A stretch of 45,096 nt of DNA from Pseudomonas tremae (GTDB lineage: Bacteria > Pseudomonadota > Gammaproteobacteria > Pseudomonadales > Pseudomonadaceae): contig NZ_LJRO01000013.1 in assembly GCF_001401155.1 (NCBI RefSeq), positions 1 to 45,096 of the forward strand, read 5' to 3'. Positions 32,240-41,910 of the stretch are shown in pieces; the first letter of the stretch is position 1; each line of letters opens with the position of its first letter. The notes below the pieces were generated by a model that had not been told where the DNA came from, did no database searches, and saw only the letters and a program-made list of their open reading frames with translations. The translations under genes were made by a program, and so were the position numbers.

Positions 32240-32266
32240 TCACGTTTGACGCTGCTTCGCCGATAG
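32240..32266 (+). promoter_or_regulatory. Sigma-28 (FliA)-like promoter of the first chemoreceptor
   Basis: TCACGTT is followed after 12 bases by GCCGATAG. The Pseudomonas FliA pattern is close to TCAAGTT, about 13 bases, GCCGATAA. It lies 188 bases before the chemoreceptor ATG. The remainder of the 417-base interval 32038-32454 shows no gene, only an AT-rich stretch with two TTTTTGATC strings. Confidence 0.6.
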
Positions 32267-32454
32267 CCCGGTATCAGATGACGGTCATCATTGAACTTCC
32301 TATGGAGGCTTAGCTCTGAAGTGATATCACATTGCCTTCATCTGGGTGGGCGTCCCTACTCAGCGTGGTTAAACATGGCTTTTGGCATCTGTCGAGATAC
32401 GAAGAAAGGAGTTCTTTTAGCCGTATCAGGCCTCCCTATCTAAAAGAGAACAAC

Positions 32455-34485
32455 ATGAACATTCTGTCGCCGGGCATCTACCTCACCAATCGCTTGCGCT
32501 TCCCTGCCAAATTCGCCGTTCTGGCCATCATCATCGCCATACCGTTAATCGTCCTCGGGCTGCGCGTTTTCGACAGCCTGAACACCAGCATCGACTCTAT
32601 TTCGCAAGAACGCACCGGCCGTGAATATCTGCAGGTCGTGACACCCATCCTGCGACTTTCAATGCTGCAGCGAGCGCACACTAACCGTCTGCTCTCTGGT
32701 GATGCCTCTGCCGCGCAGGACCTGAGCACCAACCGGACACAACTCGACGCCGCCTTCAACAGCCTCGCTGATGTGGATGCTCGCCAAGGCGCAGCGCTGG
32801 AAACAGAGAGTCGCGTGCAGCGTCTTCGTGACGGCGCTCGATCTCTGATGGATAGCGTCAAGCCGGGCGCAGCCCCGGACGAGCTGTTCGCGCAGTGGAA
32901 TGATCAACTGGCCCAGACGCTGAACTTTATCTACTACGTTTCGGCCACGTCGGGCCTGGTGTTGGACGAAGATTACGCATCGTTGTTCTTGATCGATCTG
33001 AGCACCATCCGTATGCCCCGAGAAATCAACGTCGCCGGGCAGATCCGCGGGCTTACTGCAGGGCTGAGTACCGGCCAGGGCCTGAGCCCGACAATGCGTG
33101 GTTCGCTTGAGGGCCTGTTGAAGAACGAACTGCAATTTCGTGGTGAGCTGGAGCAAAGTATCCGGCTGCTGAAGCGTCGCGCTCCAGAACTTGCCAGCCA
33201 TGTCGGTGAGTCCATCGCGGTTGCCACTACCACGATGGACAGTTTTCGCAGCGATTTGCAGGCTTATGTAAAGGGCACAAATTTCTCGGCAGAGCAGGGC
33301 CTGGCATTGAGTGCGCGCGGTAACGTCGCAGTGTCGGGCCTCTATAAAGCTCAGGACGATATTCAGATTGCGCTGAAAAATGAATTGGACTCGCGTTACG
33401 ACGCATTGCTGTTGCAGCGCGAAGTCGTGATCGGCATGTGCGTAGTGATGGGGCTGCTGTTGTTCTACGCGTTCCTCAGCATCTACCGCGCTCTGCGTCT
33501 GGCCATCGACAGCCTGCTGGGTGTCACCCGCCGCTTGGCCGACGGTGATCTGAGCGCTCGCGTTCAGGTGGTCAGCAAGGACGAAGTCGCTGATATCGGT
33601 AATGGTCTCAACCTGATGGCAGAGGCGTTTGCCAGCTCCATCTCGCATATGGATCGTACGTCGTATGAACTGTCCGATGTGGCCGCACGATTGGGTACTT
33701 CAATCGGCCTGGCCAAGCAGTCGATGAACGCCCAGCAGGCCGAAACCGAGCAGGTGGCCACAGCCATCAACGAGATGACCGCAAGCGTTGCCGATGTGGC
33801 GCAGAACACCGAAGGTGCAGCGCTGGCTGCGGATGAGGCGAACACAGCCTCGCGGAACGGCCTGCGCATCATGCATCAGGCCCACTCGACCATCCAGGCG
33901 CTGGCCGAAGAGGTTGAAGTCAGTGCTCAGAAGGTTCAAGCGCTGGCCCTGCACAGCCAGTCGATTGGCGGCGTCATCCAGGTCATCAGCACCATTGCCG
34001 ACCAGACCAACCTGTTGGCGCTCAACGCTGCCATCGAAGCAGCGCGTGCCGGTGAGCAGGGGCGCGGCTTTGCGGTCGTCGCCGATGAGGTTCGCACGCT
34101 GGCATCGCGCACTCAGGCATCCACCGAAGAAATCCGCACCATCATTCAGCAATTGCAGGCTGCAACCGACGCTGCTGTTCAGCAAATGCAGGCCGGCCAA
34201 CACAAGGCTCAAGCGTGCATCAGCGCTGCCAGCGAAGCCTCCGGCAGCCTGTCGAGTATCAGTCAGGGCGTCGAGCGGATCGTCGAGATGAACACGCAGA
34301 TCGCCAGCGCCGCCGTGCAGCAGCATGCTGTTTCCGAGGACATAAACCGTAACGTTATGGAGATCCGTAACAGCTCCGGGACGTTGATGATGGGTATCGA
34401 TAACAACGCCGTGACTGCCGAAGAGCTGGCACGTGTGGCGCACGACATGCGCAATGTGGTTGCGCGCTTCAAGCTGAATGCCTGA
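32455..34485 (+). CDS. Methyl-accepting chemotaxis protein
   Basis: This encodes 676 residues from the ATG of [10 protein letters not shown]; the frame is open upstream but those residues do not look coding. Membrane segments lie at about 20-38 and 324-345 and enclose a 285-residue helical periplasmic sensor domain. A HAMP linker follows, then the cytoplasmic signalling domain with the conserved hairpin tip [14 protein letters not shown] near residue 520. It should control the CheA kinase and so swimming direction. There is no C-terminal CheR-binding pentapeptide. The ligand is unknown. The sigma-28-like promoter fits a flagellar-regulon gene. Confidence 0.85.
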   Translation: MNILSPGIYLTNRLRFPAKFAVLAIIIAIPLIVLGLRVFDSLNTSIDSISQERTGREYLQVVTPILRLSMLQRAHTNRLLSGDASAAQDLSTNRTQLDAAFNSLADVDARQGAALETESRVQRLRDGARSLMDSVKPGAAPDELFAQWNDQLAQTLNFIYYVSATSGLVLDEDYASLFLIDLSTIRMPREINVAGQIRGLTAGLSTGQGLSPTMRGSLEGLLKNELQFRGELEQSIRLLKRRAPELASHVGESIAVATTTMDSFRSDLQAYVKGTNFSAEQGLALSARGNVAVSGLYKAQDDIQIALKNELDSRYDALLLQREVVIGMCVVMGLLLFYAFLSIYRALRLAIDSLLGVTRRLADGDLSARVQVVSKDEVADIGNGLNLMAEAFASSISHMDRTSYELSDVAARLGTSIGLAKQSMNAQQAETEQVATAINEMTASVADVAQNTEGAALAADEANTASRNGLRIMHQAHSTIQALAEEVEVSAQKVQALALHSQSIGGVIQVISTIADQTNLLALNAAIEAARAGEQGRGFAVVADEVRTLASRTQASTEEIRTIIQQLQAATDAAVQQMQAGQHKAQACISAASEASGSLSSISQGVERIVEMNTQIASAAVQQHAVSEDINRNVMEIRNSSGTLMMGIDNNAVTAEELARVAHDMRNVVARFKLNA

Positions 34486-34492
34486 TATGACC

Positions 34493-34511
34493 GGGGGGCT
34501 CACAGCCCCCC
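34493..34511 (+). terminator. Rho-independent terminator after the first chemoreceptor
   Basis: GGGGGGCT and AGCCCCCC form a perfect eight-base stem around CAC, starting seven bases after the stop codon and followed by CTGTCTTC. The stem is very stable and the T-rich tail short. Confidence 0.75.
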
Positions 34512-34556
34512 TGTCTTCACCTGAATCAACGGCCGAACGTTGATTCTTTTTTTTGA

Positions 34557-34584
34557 TCAAGTTTTGCTTGTCTGCGGCCGATAG
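34557..34584 (+). promoter_or_regulatory. Sigma-28 (FliA)-like promoter of the second chemoreceptor
   Basis: TCAAGTT, 13 bases, GCCGATAG is an almost exact match to the Pseudomonas FliA pattern. It lies 82 bases before the ATG of the second chemoreceptor, directly after the terminator of the first, so the two receptor genes have separate promoters. Confidence 0.75.
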
Positions 34585-34666
34585 CTCTGGCGCGCGGGTT
34601 TGCTGTCCATAAAAACAAATCTTCAGCTCCTTCAGTGCGCATAAAAAAGCATATTCAGGAGATGTT

Positions 34667-36589
34667 ATGAACAGCAGATTTGCCAATATCAGCGTCAACA
34701 TGAAGTTGGCTCTGGGCTTTGGGACCGTTCTTTTTTTTACTGCCGTCCTCGCTTTCGTCGGCTGGACCAGCCTCGACAAACTCATCTACCGCACCGACAG
34801 AATCGGTGACATCACTCAACTTGGGGATAACCTGACCTCGTTGCGGGTCGCGCGTCTGCAATACATGCTCACCGATGGCGATGAAACCGCCGCCCAGAAC
34901 ATGCAGAGCAAACTGGACGTTTTCAAGACGCAACAACAATCGCTTCTGAAAAGATTCAGCAACCCGCTCAACCTCAAACCTCTGGGCGAGCTGGCTGATG
35001 TCACACGCGATTACGAAGCCTCGCTCACCCGCATGCGTGCGGCTTATCAGGCCGGTTCCAAGGTTCGGACCGAGATGGCAGTCAATGCGGCAGCTGCAGC
35101 GCAGACGATTGAATCGCTGAACACCGCCGTGATACAGACGGACCCTTCGGAGCCGACGCGTTTCGATCAGATCCTGTTGGTTAATACGGCCCGGCAGGAC
35201 CTGCTTCTGGTGGGTAACGAAGTTCGCAGCTATACCGTGAAACCGGATGAGAAGTCTGAGAAAGCGGTCTTCCAGCAACTGGATACTGCGATCGGCCACC
35301 TGGACGCACTCAAATCCACTTTTGACGCGACCAATCGCGAGCAGATAGTACGGCTGGAAACGGCCCTGCGCAGTTATCGCGGCTCGGTCGAAGCGTTCAA
35401 GGTGACGACCCAGACAGCCGGCGCGGTCCGTAAAGACCTGACCGCTCAAGGCGCGGCCATCGTCCAGCTTGGCGAGCAGCTGTATGGCATTCAGATGCAG
35501 CTTGCCAAGGAGGATGCCGCACGAGCGCGGAACCTGCAGCTGGGCTGCGTATTGCTGGTTATGCTGCTGGGCATTCTCGCTGCTGTCGTGATCACGCGTC
35601 AGATCACCCGTCCGTTGCGCGATACGCTGGCAATTGTCGAGCGCATTGCTTCCGGCGACCTGACACACACCGACGCCATCACCCGACGCGATGAGCTGGG
35701 CGTGTTGCAACAGGGCATTCAGCGCATGGGCACCACCCTGCGCGAGCTGATTTCCGGTATTCGCGATGGCGTCACGCAGATTGCCAGCGCGGCCGAGGAA
35801 CTGTCGGCGGTCACCGAGCAGACCAGCGCCGGGGTCAATAGCCAGAAGGTGGAAACCGATCAGGTCGCCACAGCAATGCAAGAGATGTCCGCGACCGTCC
35901 ATGAAGTGGCACGCAATGCCGAGCAGGCTTCCGTAGCCGCCTCTGATGCCGACAAGCAGGCTCGCGAGGGTGACAGGGTGGTCGGCGAAGCCATTAAGCA
36001 GATCGAACGACTGGCTGCTGAAGTGGCTCGTTCATCCGATGCCATGAATGTCCTGGAGCAGGAAAGCGACAAGATCGGCAAGGTCATGGACGTGATCAAG
36101 GCGGTTGCCGAGCAGACCAACCTGCTCGCGCTCAATGCGGCTATCGAGGCTGCGCGTGCCGGCGAGGCGGGTCGTGGTTTTGCTGTAGTTGCCGATGAAG
36201 TTCGCGGTCTTGCTCAGCGTACCCAGCAGTCTACCGAGGAGATCGAAGGCCTGGTCGCTGCCCTGCAGAACGGCACCCGCCAGGTGTCGGGCATCATGCT
36301 GGGCAGCCGCACGTTGACCGACAGCAGTGTCGAGCTGACCCGCAAGGCTGGTACTTCACTGGAAAGCATCACCAGGACCGTGTCGAGCATTCAGGCGATG
36401 AACCAGCAGATCGCGGCAGCGGCCGAGCAGCAAAGCTCGGTTGCAGACGAAATCAGCCGCAGCATCGTCAACGTACGCGACGTATCCGAACAGACAGCAG
36501 AAGCCAGCGAAGAAACAGCCGCGTCCAGCGTTGAACTGGCCCGCCTGGGCGGCCAGTTGCAGATGATGGTCAGCCACTTCCGCGTTTGA
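34667..36589 (+). CDS. Methyl-accepting chemotaxis protein with helical bimodular sensor
   Basis: This encodes 640 residues. The first membrane segment is at about 13-33 and the second at about 290-312. The 255-residue helical periplasmic region between them has the length and pattern of HBM sensors ([13 protein letters not shown], then [10 protein letters not shown]), which bind organic acids or aromatic acids in known Pseudomonas receptors. HAMP and signalling domains follow, with [14 protein letters not shown] near 487 and the end M-V-S-H-F-R-V. AGGAG lies before the ATG. The specific ligand cannot be read. Confidence 0.85.
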   Translation: MNSRFANISVNMKLALGFGTVLFFTAVLAFVGWTSLDKLIYRTDRIGDITQLGDNLTSLRVARLQYMLTDGDETAAQNMQSKLDVFKTQQQSLLKRFSNPLNLKPLGELADVTRDYEASLTRMRAAYQAGSKVRTEMAVNAAAAAQTIESLNTAVIQTDPSEPTRFDQILLVNTARQDLLLVGNEVRSYTVKPDEKSEKAVFQQLDTAIGHLDALKSTFDATNREQIVRLETALRSYRGSVEAFKVTTQTAGAVRKDLTAQGAAIVQLGEQLYGIQMQLAKEDAARARNLQLGCVLLVMLLGILAAVVITRQITRPLRDTLAIVERIASGDLTHTDAITRRDELGVLQQGIQRMGTTLRELISGIRDGVTQIASAAEELSAVTEQTSAGVNSQKVETDQVATAMQEMSATVHEVARNAEQASVAASDADKQAREGDRVVGEAIKQIERLAAEVARSSDAMNVLEQESDKIGKVMDVIKAVAEQTNLLALNAAIEAARAGEAGRGFAVVADEVRGLAQRTQQSTEEIEGLVAALQNGTRQVSGIMLGSRTLTDSSVELTRKAGTSLESITRTVSSIQAMNQQIAAAAEQQSSVADEISRSIVNVRDVSEQTAEASEETAASSVELARLGGQLQMMVSHFRV

Positions 36590-36611
36590 TCCAGCCAACG
36601 CGAAGCTGCAG

Positions 36612-36803
36612 AACGCATTTCGTGACGCTCCGCGCCGCACCTCTGACCCGAGGTCGGACGCGGAGCGTCCAGAAATGCATACCCACGCGGAGCATGGGCA
36701 CGATGGTGTTCCAAGTAGGGGACGATAGTGTTCTTCCAGTCGCCTATCGTTCCCGCGCTCCAGCGTGGTAACGCATTTCGTGACGCTCCGCGCCACACCT
36801 CTG
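36612..36803. repeat. REP-type palindromic repeats between operons
   Basis: AACGCATTTCGTGACGCTCC starts two near-identical 34-base direct repeats, at 36612-36645 and 36770-36803. The first leads into a long palindrome (GACGCTCCGCG at 36624 pairs with CGCGGAGCGTC at 36659-36669, with an inner ACCTC/GAGGT stem). Between them lie CCCACGCGGAGCATGGG and TCGTTCCCGCGCTCCAGCG, forms common in P. syringae intergenic repeats. The 471-base interval 36590-37060 has no gene. Confidence 0.75.
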
Positions 36804-36865
36804 CGCCACGCCGCTGACTCAAGGTCTGATTATCAGCACAGGCATGAACACACTTATTAGATAAC

Positions 36866-36879
36866 TATACGTTCGTATA
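36866..36879. promoter_or_regulatory. Inverted repeat upstream of the ABC transporter operon
   Basis: TATACGTTCGTATA is a perfect inverted repeat (TATACG, TT, CGTATA) 182 bases before the permease gene, in an AT-rich stretch with TATATATAG. It is a candidate operator, possibly for the FixJ-type regulator encoded at the end of the same operon, but no known consensus supports this. Confidence 0.35.
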
Positions 36880-37060
36880 TATAGCGCATACAGACGGATC
36901 AACATGACCTACTTTTGCAGGTTTTAACAGTTGTTCGAAACTCTATAAGCTTGTCCTCATTATCCGGCAACCACTATTGCCCTTTATTTGTAATCGCTGA
37001 GAGCCCGTCTGCTTATAAAGCTGGCCGGGCCGTGCCTGTGCAGCCGATTCGAGGTGAGCT

Positions 37061-38815
37061 ATGCATTCAATATTTGAATTCGGTAAAAGCCTGCGAGCGC
37101 CCCGTTTTATCAAACACGGTGCGCGTAATACGTATTGGGCCGATGGTGTCTGTCTGGTCCTGCTGGCGGTGTTTGTCGGGCTGTTGCTGTATGGCGCAGG
37201 CCAGATGCTGCAGCCAATTGACGTACTGACTTCAAGCCCGGTAAGCCTCGACCCCGCGCGGTTGCCCGAGTATGCCTGGCGTACCACTTTGCGCATGTTT
37301 ATCGCGCTGGCGGCTTCGTTGGTTTTTACCTTTGTGGTGGCCACGCTGGCGGCAAAGAGTCGCAAGGCTGAACAGGTGATTATTCCGGCGCTGGATATTC
37401 TTCAGTCGGTTCCGGTGCTGGGGTTTCTGACGTTTACCGTCACGTTTTTCATGGGCCTGTTTCCCGGTCGGCAACTGGGCGTCGAGTGTGCCGCCATCTT
37501 CGCCATTTTTACCAGCCAGGCGTGGAATATTGCATTCAGTTTCTATCAGTCGTTGCGCACCGTACCGAGTGACTTGAGCGAAGTCAGCCGCCAGTTCGGT
37601 CTGTCGCCCGTGCTTCGTTTTACCCGGCTGGAGCTGCCGTTCGCCATTCCCGGGCTGGTCTGGAACATGATGATGTCGATGTCCGGAGGCTGGTTTTTCG
37701 TGGTGGCCTGCGAGGCGATTTCGGTGGGCGATACCACCGTCAATCTGCCGGGCATCGGTTCGTGGCTGGCGTTGGCCATCGAGCAGAAAAACCTCATGGC
37801 CATTGCATGGGCAGTGGGCGCAATGGCGCTGGTGATCCTCGCCTACGACCAATTGCTGTTCCGTCCGATTGTCGCCTGGGCGGACAAATTCCGCTTTGAG
37901 CAGACGGCGTCGTCGAAGCGTCCGCGCTCCTGGATGTACAGCCTGCTGCGTCGCTCTCGTCTGGCGCCAATGCTCGGCGCGCTGCTGGCCGCCCCGTGGA
38001 AGGGCCTGATGCTGATCGACTGGCGCGTGCTGTCGAACGTCTGGAAGGTCAGGCCCACGCCCGCCGTGTCGCGGTTGATCGATTATCTGTGGCTGGGGCT
38101 GGTCATGGCCGGTTGCCTGGCCGGTGGTACGTACCTGTTCCGGTTCATCGAGGCCTCGTTGGGCCTGAGCGACATGGCCACGGCGTTTGGTCTGGGCCTG
38201 GCGACCATGTTGCGGGTGATTGTGTTGATCATCATCGCCAGCCTGATCTGGGTGCCGATCGGGGTGTGGATTGGTCTGCGTCCAGTGTGGGCCGAGCGGT
38301 TGCAGCCAGTTGCGCAATTCATGGCGGCGTTTCCGGCCAACGTCCTGTTCCCGTTTGCAGTGATCGCGATTGCCGGCTTGCACCTGAATCCGGACATCTG
38401 GCTCTCGCCGCTGATGGTCCTCGGTACCCAGTGGTACATCCTGTTCAACGTGATCGCCGGGGCCAGTGCCTTGCCGACCGATCTGCGTGAGGCGGCCAGC
38501 ATGTTCAACATGCGCGGCTGGCAGTGGTGGCGCCGTGTGGCCCTGCCGGGCGTGTTCCCCTACTACGTCACTGGGGCGTTGACCGCTTCGGGCGGTTCGT
38601 GGAACGCCAGCATCGTCGCCGAAGCGGTGTCATGGGGCGATCAGCATCTGCAGGCGGCAGGGCTGGGTTCGTACATCGCCAACGCGACACAGGCGGGGGA
38701 TTTTCCGCGCGTCGCACTGGGCATCGTCGTGATGTCGGTCTTCGTGATTGCTTTCAACCGGTTGTTGTGGCGCCCGCTGTACGGGTTTGCCGAGCGACGT
38801 CTGAGTCTTGTGTGA
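37061..38815 (+). CDS. Fused double ABC transporter permease (NitT/TauT type)
   Basis: This encodes 584 residues behind GAGGTGA. It contains two complete binding-protein-dependent permease domains in one chain: the first about residues 70-275 with the EAA-like loop E-V-S-R-Q-F-G-L-S-P, and the second about 370-575 with E-A-A-S-M-F-N-M-R-G. Each has around six membrane helices. The loops match importers of nitrate, sulfonate, bicarbonate or taurine type. The ATPase gene follows after 34 bases. No periplasmic binding protein gene is found in the operon, which is unusual for this importer class. Confidence 0.85.
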   Translation: MHSIFEFGKSLRAPRFIKHGARNTYWADGVCLVLLAVFVGLLLYGAGQMLQPIDVLTSSPVSLDPARLPEYAWRTTLRMFIALAASLVFTFVVATLAAKSRKAEQVIIPALDILQSVPVLGFLTFTVTFFMGLFPGRQLGVECAAIFAIFTSQAWNIAFSFYQSLRTVPSDLSEVSRQFGLSPVLRFTRLELPFAIPGLVWNMMMSMSGGWFFVVACEAISVGDTTVNLPGIGSWLALAIEQKNLMAIAWAVGAMALVILAYDQLLFRPIVAWADKFRFEQTASSKRPRSWMYSLLRRSRLAPMLGALLAAPWKGLMLIDWRVLSNVWKVRPTPAVSRLIDYLWLGLVMAGCLAGGTYLFRFIEASLGLSDMATAFGLGLATMLRVIVLIIIASLIWVPIGVWIGLRPVWAERLQPVAQFMAAFPANVLFPFAVIAIAGLHLNPDIWLSPLMVLGTQWYILFNVIAGASALPTDLREAASMFNMRGWQWWRRVALPGVFPYYVTGALTASGGSWNASIVAEAVSWGDQHLQAAGLGSYIANATQAGDFPRVALGIVVMSVFVIAFNRLLWRPLYGFAERRLSLV

Positions 38816-38849
38816 CCTTGGGTCATCTTGTTTAAGGGAGGGCGCCATC

Positions 38850-40151
38850 ATGATGGCTGTCGAAACGCGTTGCCTGGTTGATGTTCAGAAAGTCCGACAC
38901 GTGTACGGCACAGGCAGCAAAGAGCGCCTGGTGCTGGAAGACGTGACACTGCAACTTAACGAGAACGAAATCGTCGGTCTGCTGGGCCGGTCGGGCTCTG
39001 GCAAGTCCACGCTGCTGCGCTCCATTGCCGGGCTGGTGGTGCCGACCGAGGGCGAAGTCAACTTCCCTCGCCGGGCGCAAGGGCGGGCGATGTCAGTGGG
39101 CATGGTGTTCCAGAGTTTCGCTCTGTTTCCTTGGCTGACCGTACTGGAAAACGTCGAAGTCGGGCTTGAAGCGCAGCGTGTGCCCGCGGCTGTCCGGCGC
39201 AAGCGCGCGCTGGCAGCTATCGACCTGATCGGCCTGGACGGATTCGAGAGCGCCTACCCCAAGGAGCTTTCCGGGGGCATGCGCCAGCGAGTGGGCATGG
39301 CACGGGCGCTGGTGATCGACCCTGACGTGCTGCTGATGGACGAGCCTTTTTCCGCGCTCGACGTGCTAACCGCCGAGACCCTGCGCACCGATCTGCTGGA
39401 CATGTGGAGCGAAGGGCGCATGCCCATCAAGTCGATCCTGATGGTGACGCACAACATTGCCGAGGCTGTGCTGATGTGTGACCGCATCCTGCTGTTCTCC
39501 TCCAATCCGGGGCGAGTCATCAGCGAGATCAAGGTCGACCTGCCGCAGCCGCGCAATCGCCAGGACCCGATCTTCCGGGCGCTGGTCGAAGAAATCTATG
39601 TACTGATGACGCAGGACAACGACGCAAGCGAAATCCGTCAGGGTGTATTCCCCGGCACTGGTCTGGGTATGGTCTTGCCACAGGTCTCGACTAATGCGCT
39701 GGCGGGTCTGATTGAAGCGATCCATGCGCCGCCTTACAGCCTCAAGGCTGACCTGCCGGAGCTGGCCAGCGCGCTGCATTACAACGCCGACGAATTGTTT
39801 CCGATTGCCGAGGTGCTGCAACTGTTGCGCTTTGCCGAGCTGAAAGGCGGTGACATCCGTCTGTTGCCTGCGGCGAATCGCTACGCACTGGCCGACGTGG
39901 ATGAACGCAAGCAACTGTTCGCTCAGCATTTGCTGAGTTTCGTGCCACTGGTGGCGCATATTCGACGGGTGCTGGATGATCGCCCCACGCACACGGCACC
40001 CGCGCGGCGTTTTCGCGATCAGCTGGAAGACTTCATGTCTGAAAGCGATGCCATGCAGACCCTGAACGCGGTGACTCAATGGGGCCGTTACGCCGAGCTT
40101 TTTGCCTACGACGAACTGGCCGATCAGTTCAGTCTGGATAACCCGTCGTGA
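38850..40151 (+). CDS. ABC transporter ATPase with AAA-associated C-terminal domain
   Basis: This encodes 433 residues from the ATG at 38850, behind GGGAGGG; the open frame extends upstream without support. Walker A is G-R-S-G-S-G-K-S-T (46-54), the signature L-S-G-G-M-R-Q-R lies near 140 and Walker B L-L-M-D-E-P-F-S-A-L-D near 161. Beyond residue 280 lies a second domain of about 130 residues (ALAGLIEAIHAPPYSLK, then E-L-A-S-A-L-H-Y-N-A-D-E-L-F) that is found at the end of some nitrate/sulfonate-type ATPases and may sense or regulate. It works with the fused permease. Confidence 0.85.
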   Translation: MMAVETRCLVDVQKVRHVYGTGSKERLVLEDVTLQLNENEIVGLLGRSGSGKSTLLRSIAGLVVPTEGEVNFPRRAQGRAMSVGMVFQSFALFPWLTVLENVEVGLEAQRVPAAVRRKRALAAIDLIGLDGFESAYPKELSGGMRQRVGMARALVIDPDVLLMDEPFSALDVLTAETLRTDLLDMWSEGRMPIKSILMVTHNIAEAVLMCDRILLFSSNPGRVISEIKVDLPQPRNRQDPIFRALVEEIYVLMTQDNDASEIRQGVFPGTGLGMVLPQVSTNALAGLIEAIHAPPYSLKADLPELASALHYNADELFPIAEVLQLLRFAELKGGDIRLLPAANRYALADVDERKQLFAQHLLSFVPLVAHIRRVLDDRPTHTAPARRFRDQLEDFMSESDAMQTLNAVTQWGRYAELFAYDELADQFSLDNPS

Positions 40152-40191
40152 GGTTTGTACGACATACTCTGCGGGCCTTTTGAAGAGCGAG

Positions 40192-41268
40192 ATGGTGCAG
40201 ATGGACGAGCCGCAATCCTGCAGCACGGCTGCGATGGCAGTCAGGTGGGTCGCTTTGCTGGCGTTGGCGCTGGTCATTGCGATTGCCGACACGTTGACCG
40301 ATCTGGAGATCGCCGTGGGGGTATTCCAGATCGCGGTGGTGCTGCTGGCTGTCAGACTGTTGCCGGTCAGGGGCGTTATTGCTGTCGCGGTGGTGTGCAT
40401 GGTGCTGACGGTGGTCAGTTACGAGATGACCACCTCCAGGGGCAGCGAGGCATCCGGGCTGATCAATTGCGTTATCAGTCTGTCCGCCATCGCCATCACG
40501 ACCTGGCTGGCATTGCGCATGGCCCGGGCGATCAGCACAGTTCATGAAGCGCGCTCACAACTGGCCCGGATTGCCCGAGTCAATCAGTTGGGCGAGCTTA
40601 CGGCGTCCATCGCCCATGAGGTCAATCAACCGCTGTCCGCCATCGTCATCAGCGGCAATGCCTGCCAGCGCTGGCTGGCCGCCGAGCCGGTCAATCTGGA
40701 CAAGGCACGTCAGGCGGTCGAGCGCATGATGAGTGATGCGAACCGTGCCGGCGATATCATCGTGCGGGTGCGCGCCCTGGCAAAGCGCTCCTCGACGCAC
40801 AAAGAGTGGATCAGCGTGGCTGACACCGTGGCTGAAATCGTGGCCCTGGCGCACAGCGAGATAGACGGGCAGGGCGTCGCGCTGACGGTCGAGGTTCCGG
40901 AAGGCCTGCCGCCGTTGCTGGCTGACCGGGTGCAGATCCAGCAGGTGCTGCTGAACCTGATGCTCAACGGTGTGGATGCGATGAAAAAGGTCGCGCCGGA
41001 TCAGGCGCAACTGGAGGTTCGGGTGGATTGGCGCGAGGGCGGCGATATCGGATTTTCGGTGCATGACAATGGCGTCGGCGTGCCGCCGGAACATGTTCAT
41101 CAGCTGTTTGATGCGTTCTACACCACCAAGGAGGAAGGCATGGGGATCGGCCTGGCGATCAGCCGGTCGATCATCGAGGCCCACGGCGGGCGTATCTGGG
41201 TCACACCCAACCCGACAATGGGTGCTACGTTTCACTTCACGCTGCCCACTGGAAAGATGGAAACCTGA
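40192..41268 (+). CDS. Membrane sensor histidine kinase
   Basis: This encodes 358 residues from the ATG at 40192 behind GAGCGAG; a second ATG at 40201 is equally possible. About four membrane helices lie in residues 17-110 with almost no periplasmic loop, so the signal is likely sensed in the membrane or through the neighbouring transporter. The dimerisation helix carries H142 in S-I-A-H-E-V-N-Q-P-L-S-A-I. The ATPase domain has N-L-M-L-N-G, D-N-G-V-G-V-P and G-M-G-I-G-L-A-I-S. It follows the ABC genes closely and overlaps the regulator start by one base. Confidence 0.85.
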   Translation: MVQMDEPQSCSTAAMAVRWVALLALALVIAIADTLTDLEIAVGVFQIAVVLLAVRLLPVRGVIAVAVVCMVLTVVSYEMTTSRGSEASGLINCVISLSAIAITTWLALRMARAISTVHEARSQLARIARVNQLGELTASIAHEVNQPLSAIVISGNACQRWLAAEPVNLDKARQAVERMMSDANRAGDIIVRVRALAKRSSTHKEWISVADTVAEIVALAHSEIDGQGVALTVEVPEGLPPLLADRVQIQQVLLNLMLNGVDAMKKVAPDQAQLEVRVDWREGGDIGFSVHDNGVGVPPEHVHQLFDAFYTTKEEGMGIGLAISRSIIEAHGGRIWVTPNPTMGATFHFTLPTGKMET

Positions 41269-41906
41269 TGATGACACCCACCGCAGACCCGCAGGCCGCC
41301 GAGCCGATCATCTACGTTATCGATGATGACCTCTCGGTGCGCTCTTCACTGGAAGACCTGCTGGCCTCGGTGGGTTTGCGCAGCCTGCTGTTCGGCTCGA
41401 CCCGGGAGTTCATGGAGGCTTCGCGCCCTGATGCGCCGGGCTGCCTGATTCTGGACATCCGCATGCCTGGCATGAGCGGCCTCGACTTTCAGGAGCATAT
41501 GGCCAGGTCAGGTATCTTCCTGCCCGTCATCTTTATCACCGGGCACGGCGACATTCCTATGTCGGTGAGGGCGATGAAAGCCGGAGCCGTGGAGTTTCTG
41601 ACCAAGCCCTTTCGCGAGCAGGACTTGCTGGATGCCATCCAGCAAGGGTTGGCTCAGGACCGCAATCGCCGCCAGAACGACGCAGTCGAAAGCGAATTGC
41701 AGCGCCGTTATCTCAGCCTCAATCAGGGTGAGAAGCAGGTGATGGACCTTGTGGTCAGCGGCCTGTTGAACAAACAGATTGCCGCTCGACTGAATGTCAG
41801 TGAGATCACCGTCAAGGTCCGACGCGGCTCGGTTATGCGCAAGATGGAAGCTGACTCGCTGGCTGATCTGGTCAAGTTTGCCGAGCGTCTCAAAGAGCTT
41901 CACTGA
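41268..41906 (+). CDS. FixJ-type response regulator
   Basis: This encodes 212 residues. The receiver domain has the acidic pair at 19-21, the phosphorylated D63 in L-I-L-D-I-R-M-P-G-M, the Thr in I-F-I-T-G-H-G-D and the Lys in L-T-K-P-F. The C-terminal LuxR-type helix-turn-helix reads L-N-Q-G-E-K-Q-V-M-D-L-V-V-S-G, then N-K-Q-I-A-A-R-L-N-V-S-E-I-T-V-K. Its partner is the kinase immediately upstream. Placement at the end of the transporter operon suggests control of that operon or of genes for the same substrate. Confidence 0.85.
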   Translation: MMTPTADPQAAEPIIYVIDDDLSVRSSLEDLLASVGLRSLLFGSTREFMEASRPDAPGCLILDIRMPGMSGLDFQEHMARSGIFLPVIFITGHGDIPMSVRAMKAGAVEFLTKPFREQDLLDAIQQGLAQDRNRRQNDAVESELQRRYLSLNQGEKQVMDLVVSGLLNKQIAARLNVSEITVKVRRGSVMRKMEADSLADLVKFAERLKELH

Positions 41907-41910
41907 GCCT

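Noticed and set aside
31391..32454. Long intergenic stretches inspected for tRNA or small RNA genes
   Set aside because: No cloverleaf-like sequence, conserved T-loop string or strong terminator-ended hairpin was found by eye; a covariance-model search would be needed to exclude small RNAs.
34655..35902. Reverse-strand open frame of 415 codons
   Set aside because: It is fully antisense to the second chemoreceptor, with no domain and an unnatural composition.
37232..38383. Reverse-strand open frame of 383 codons, very rich in Gln, Arg and His
   Set aside because: It is antisense to the well-supported fused permease gene; the composition is that of an antisense frame in G+C-rich DNA.
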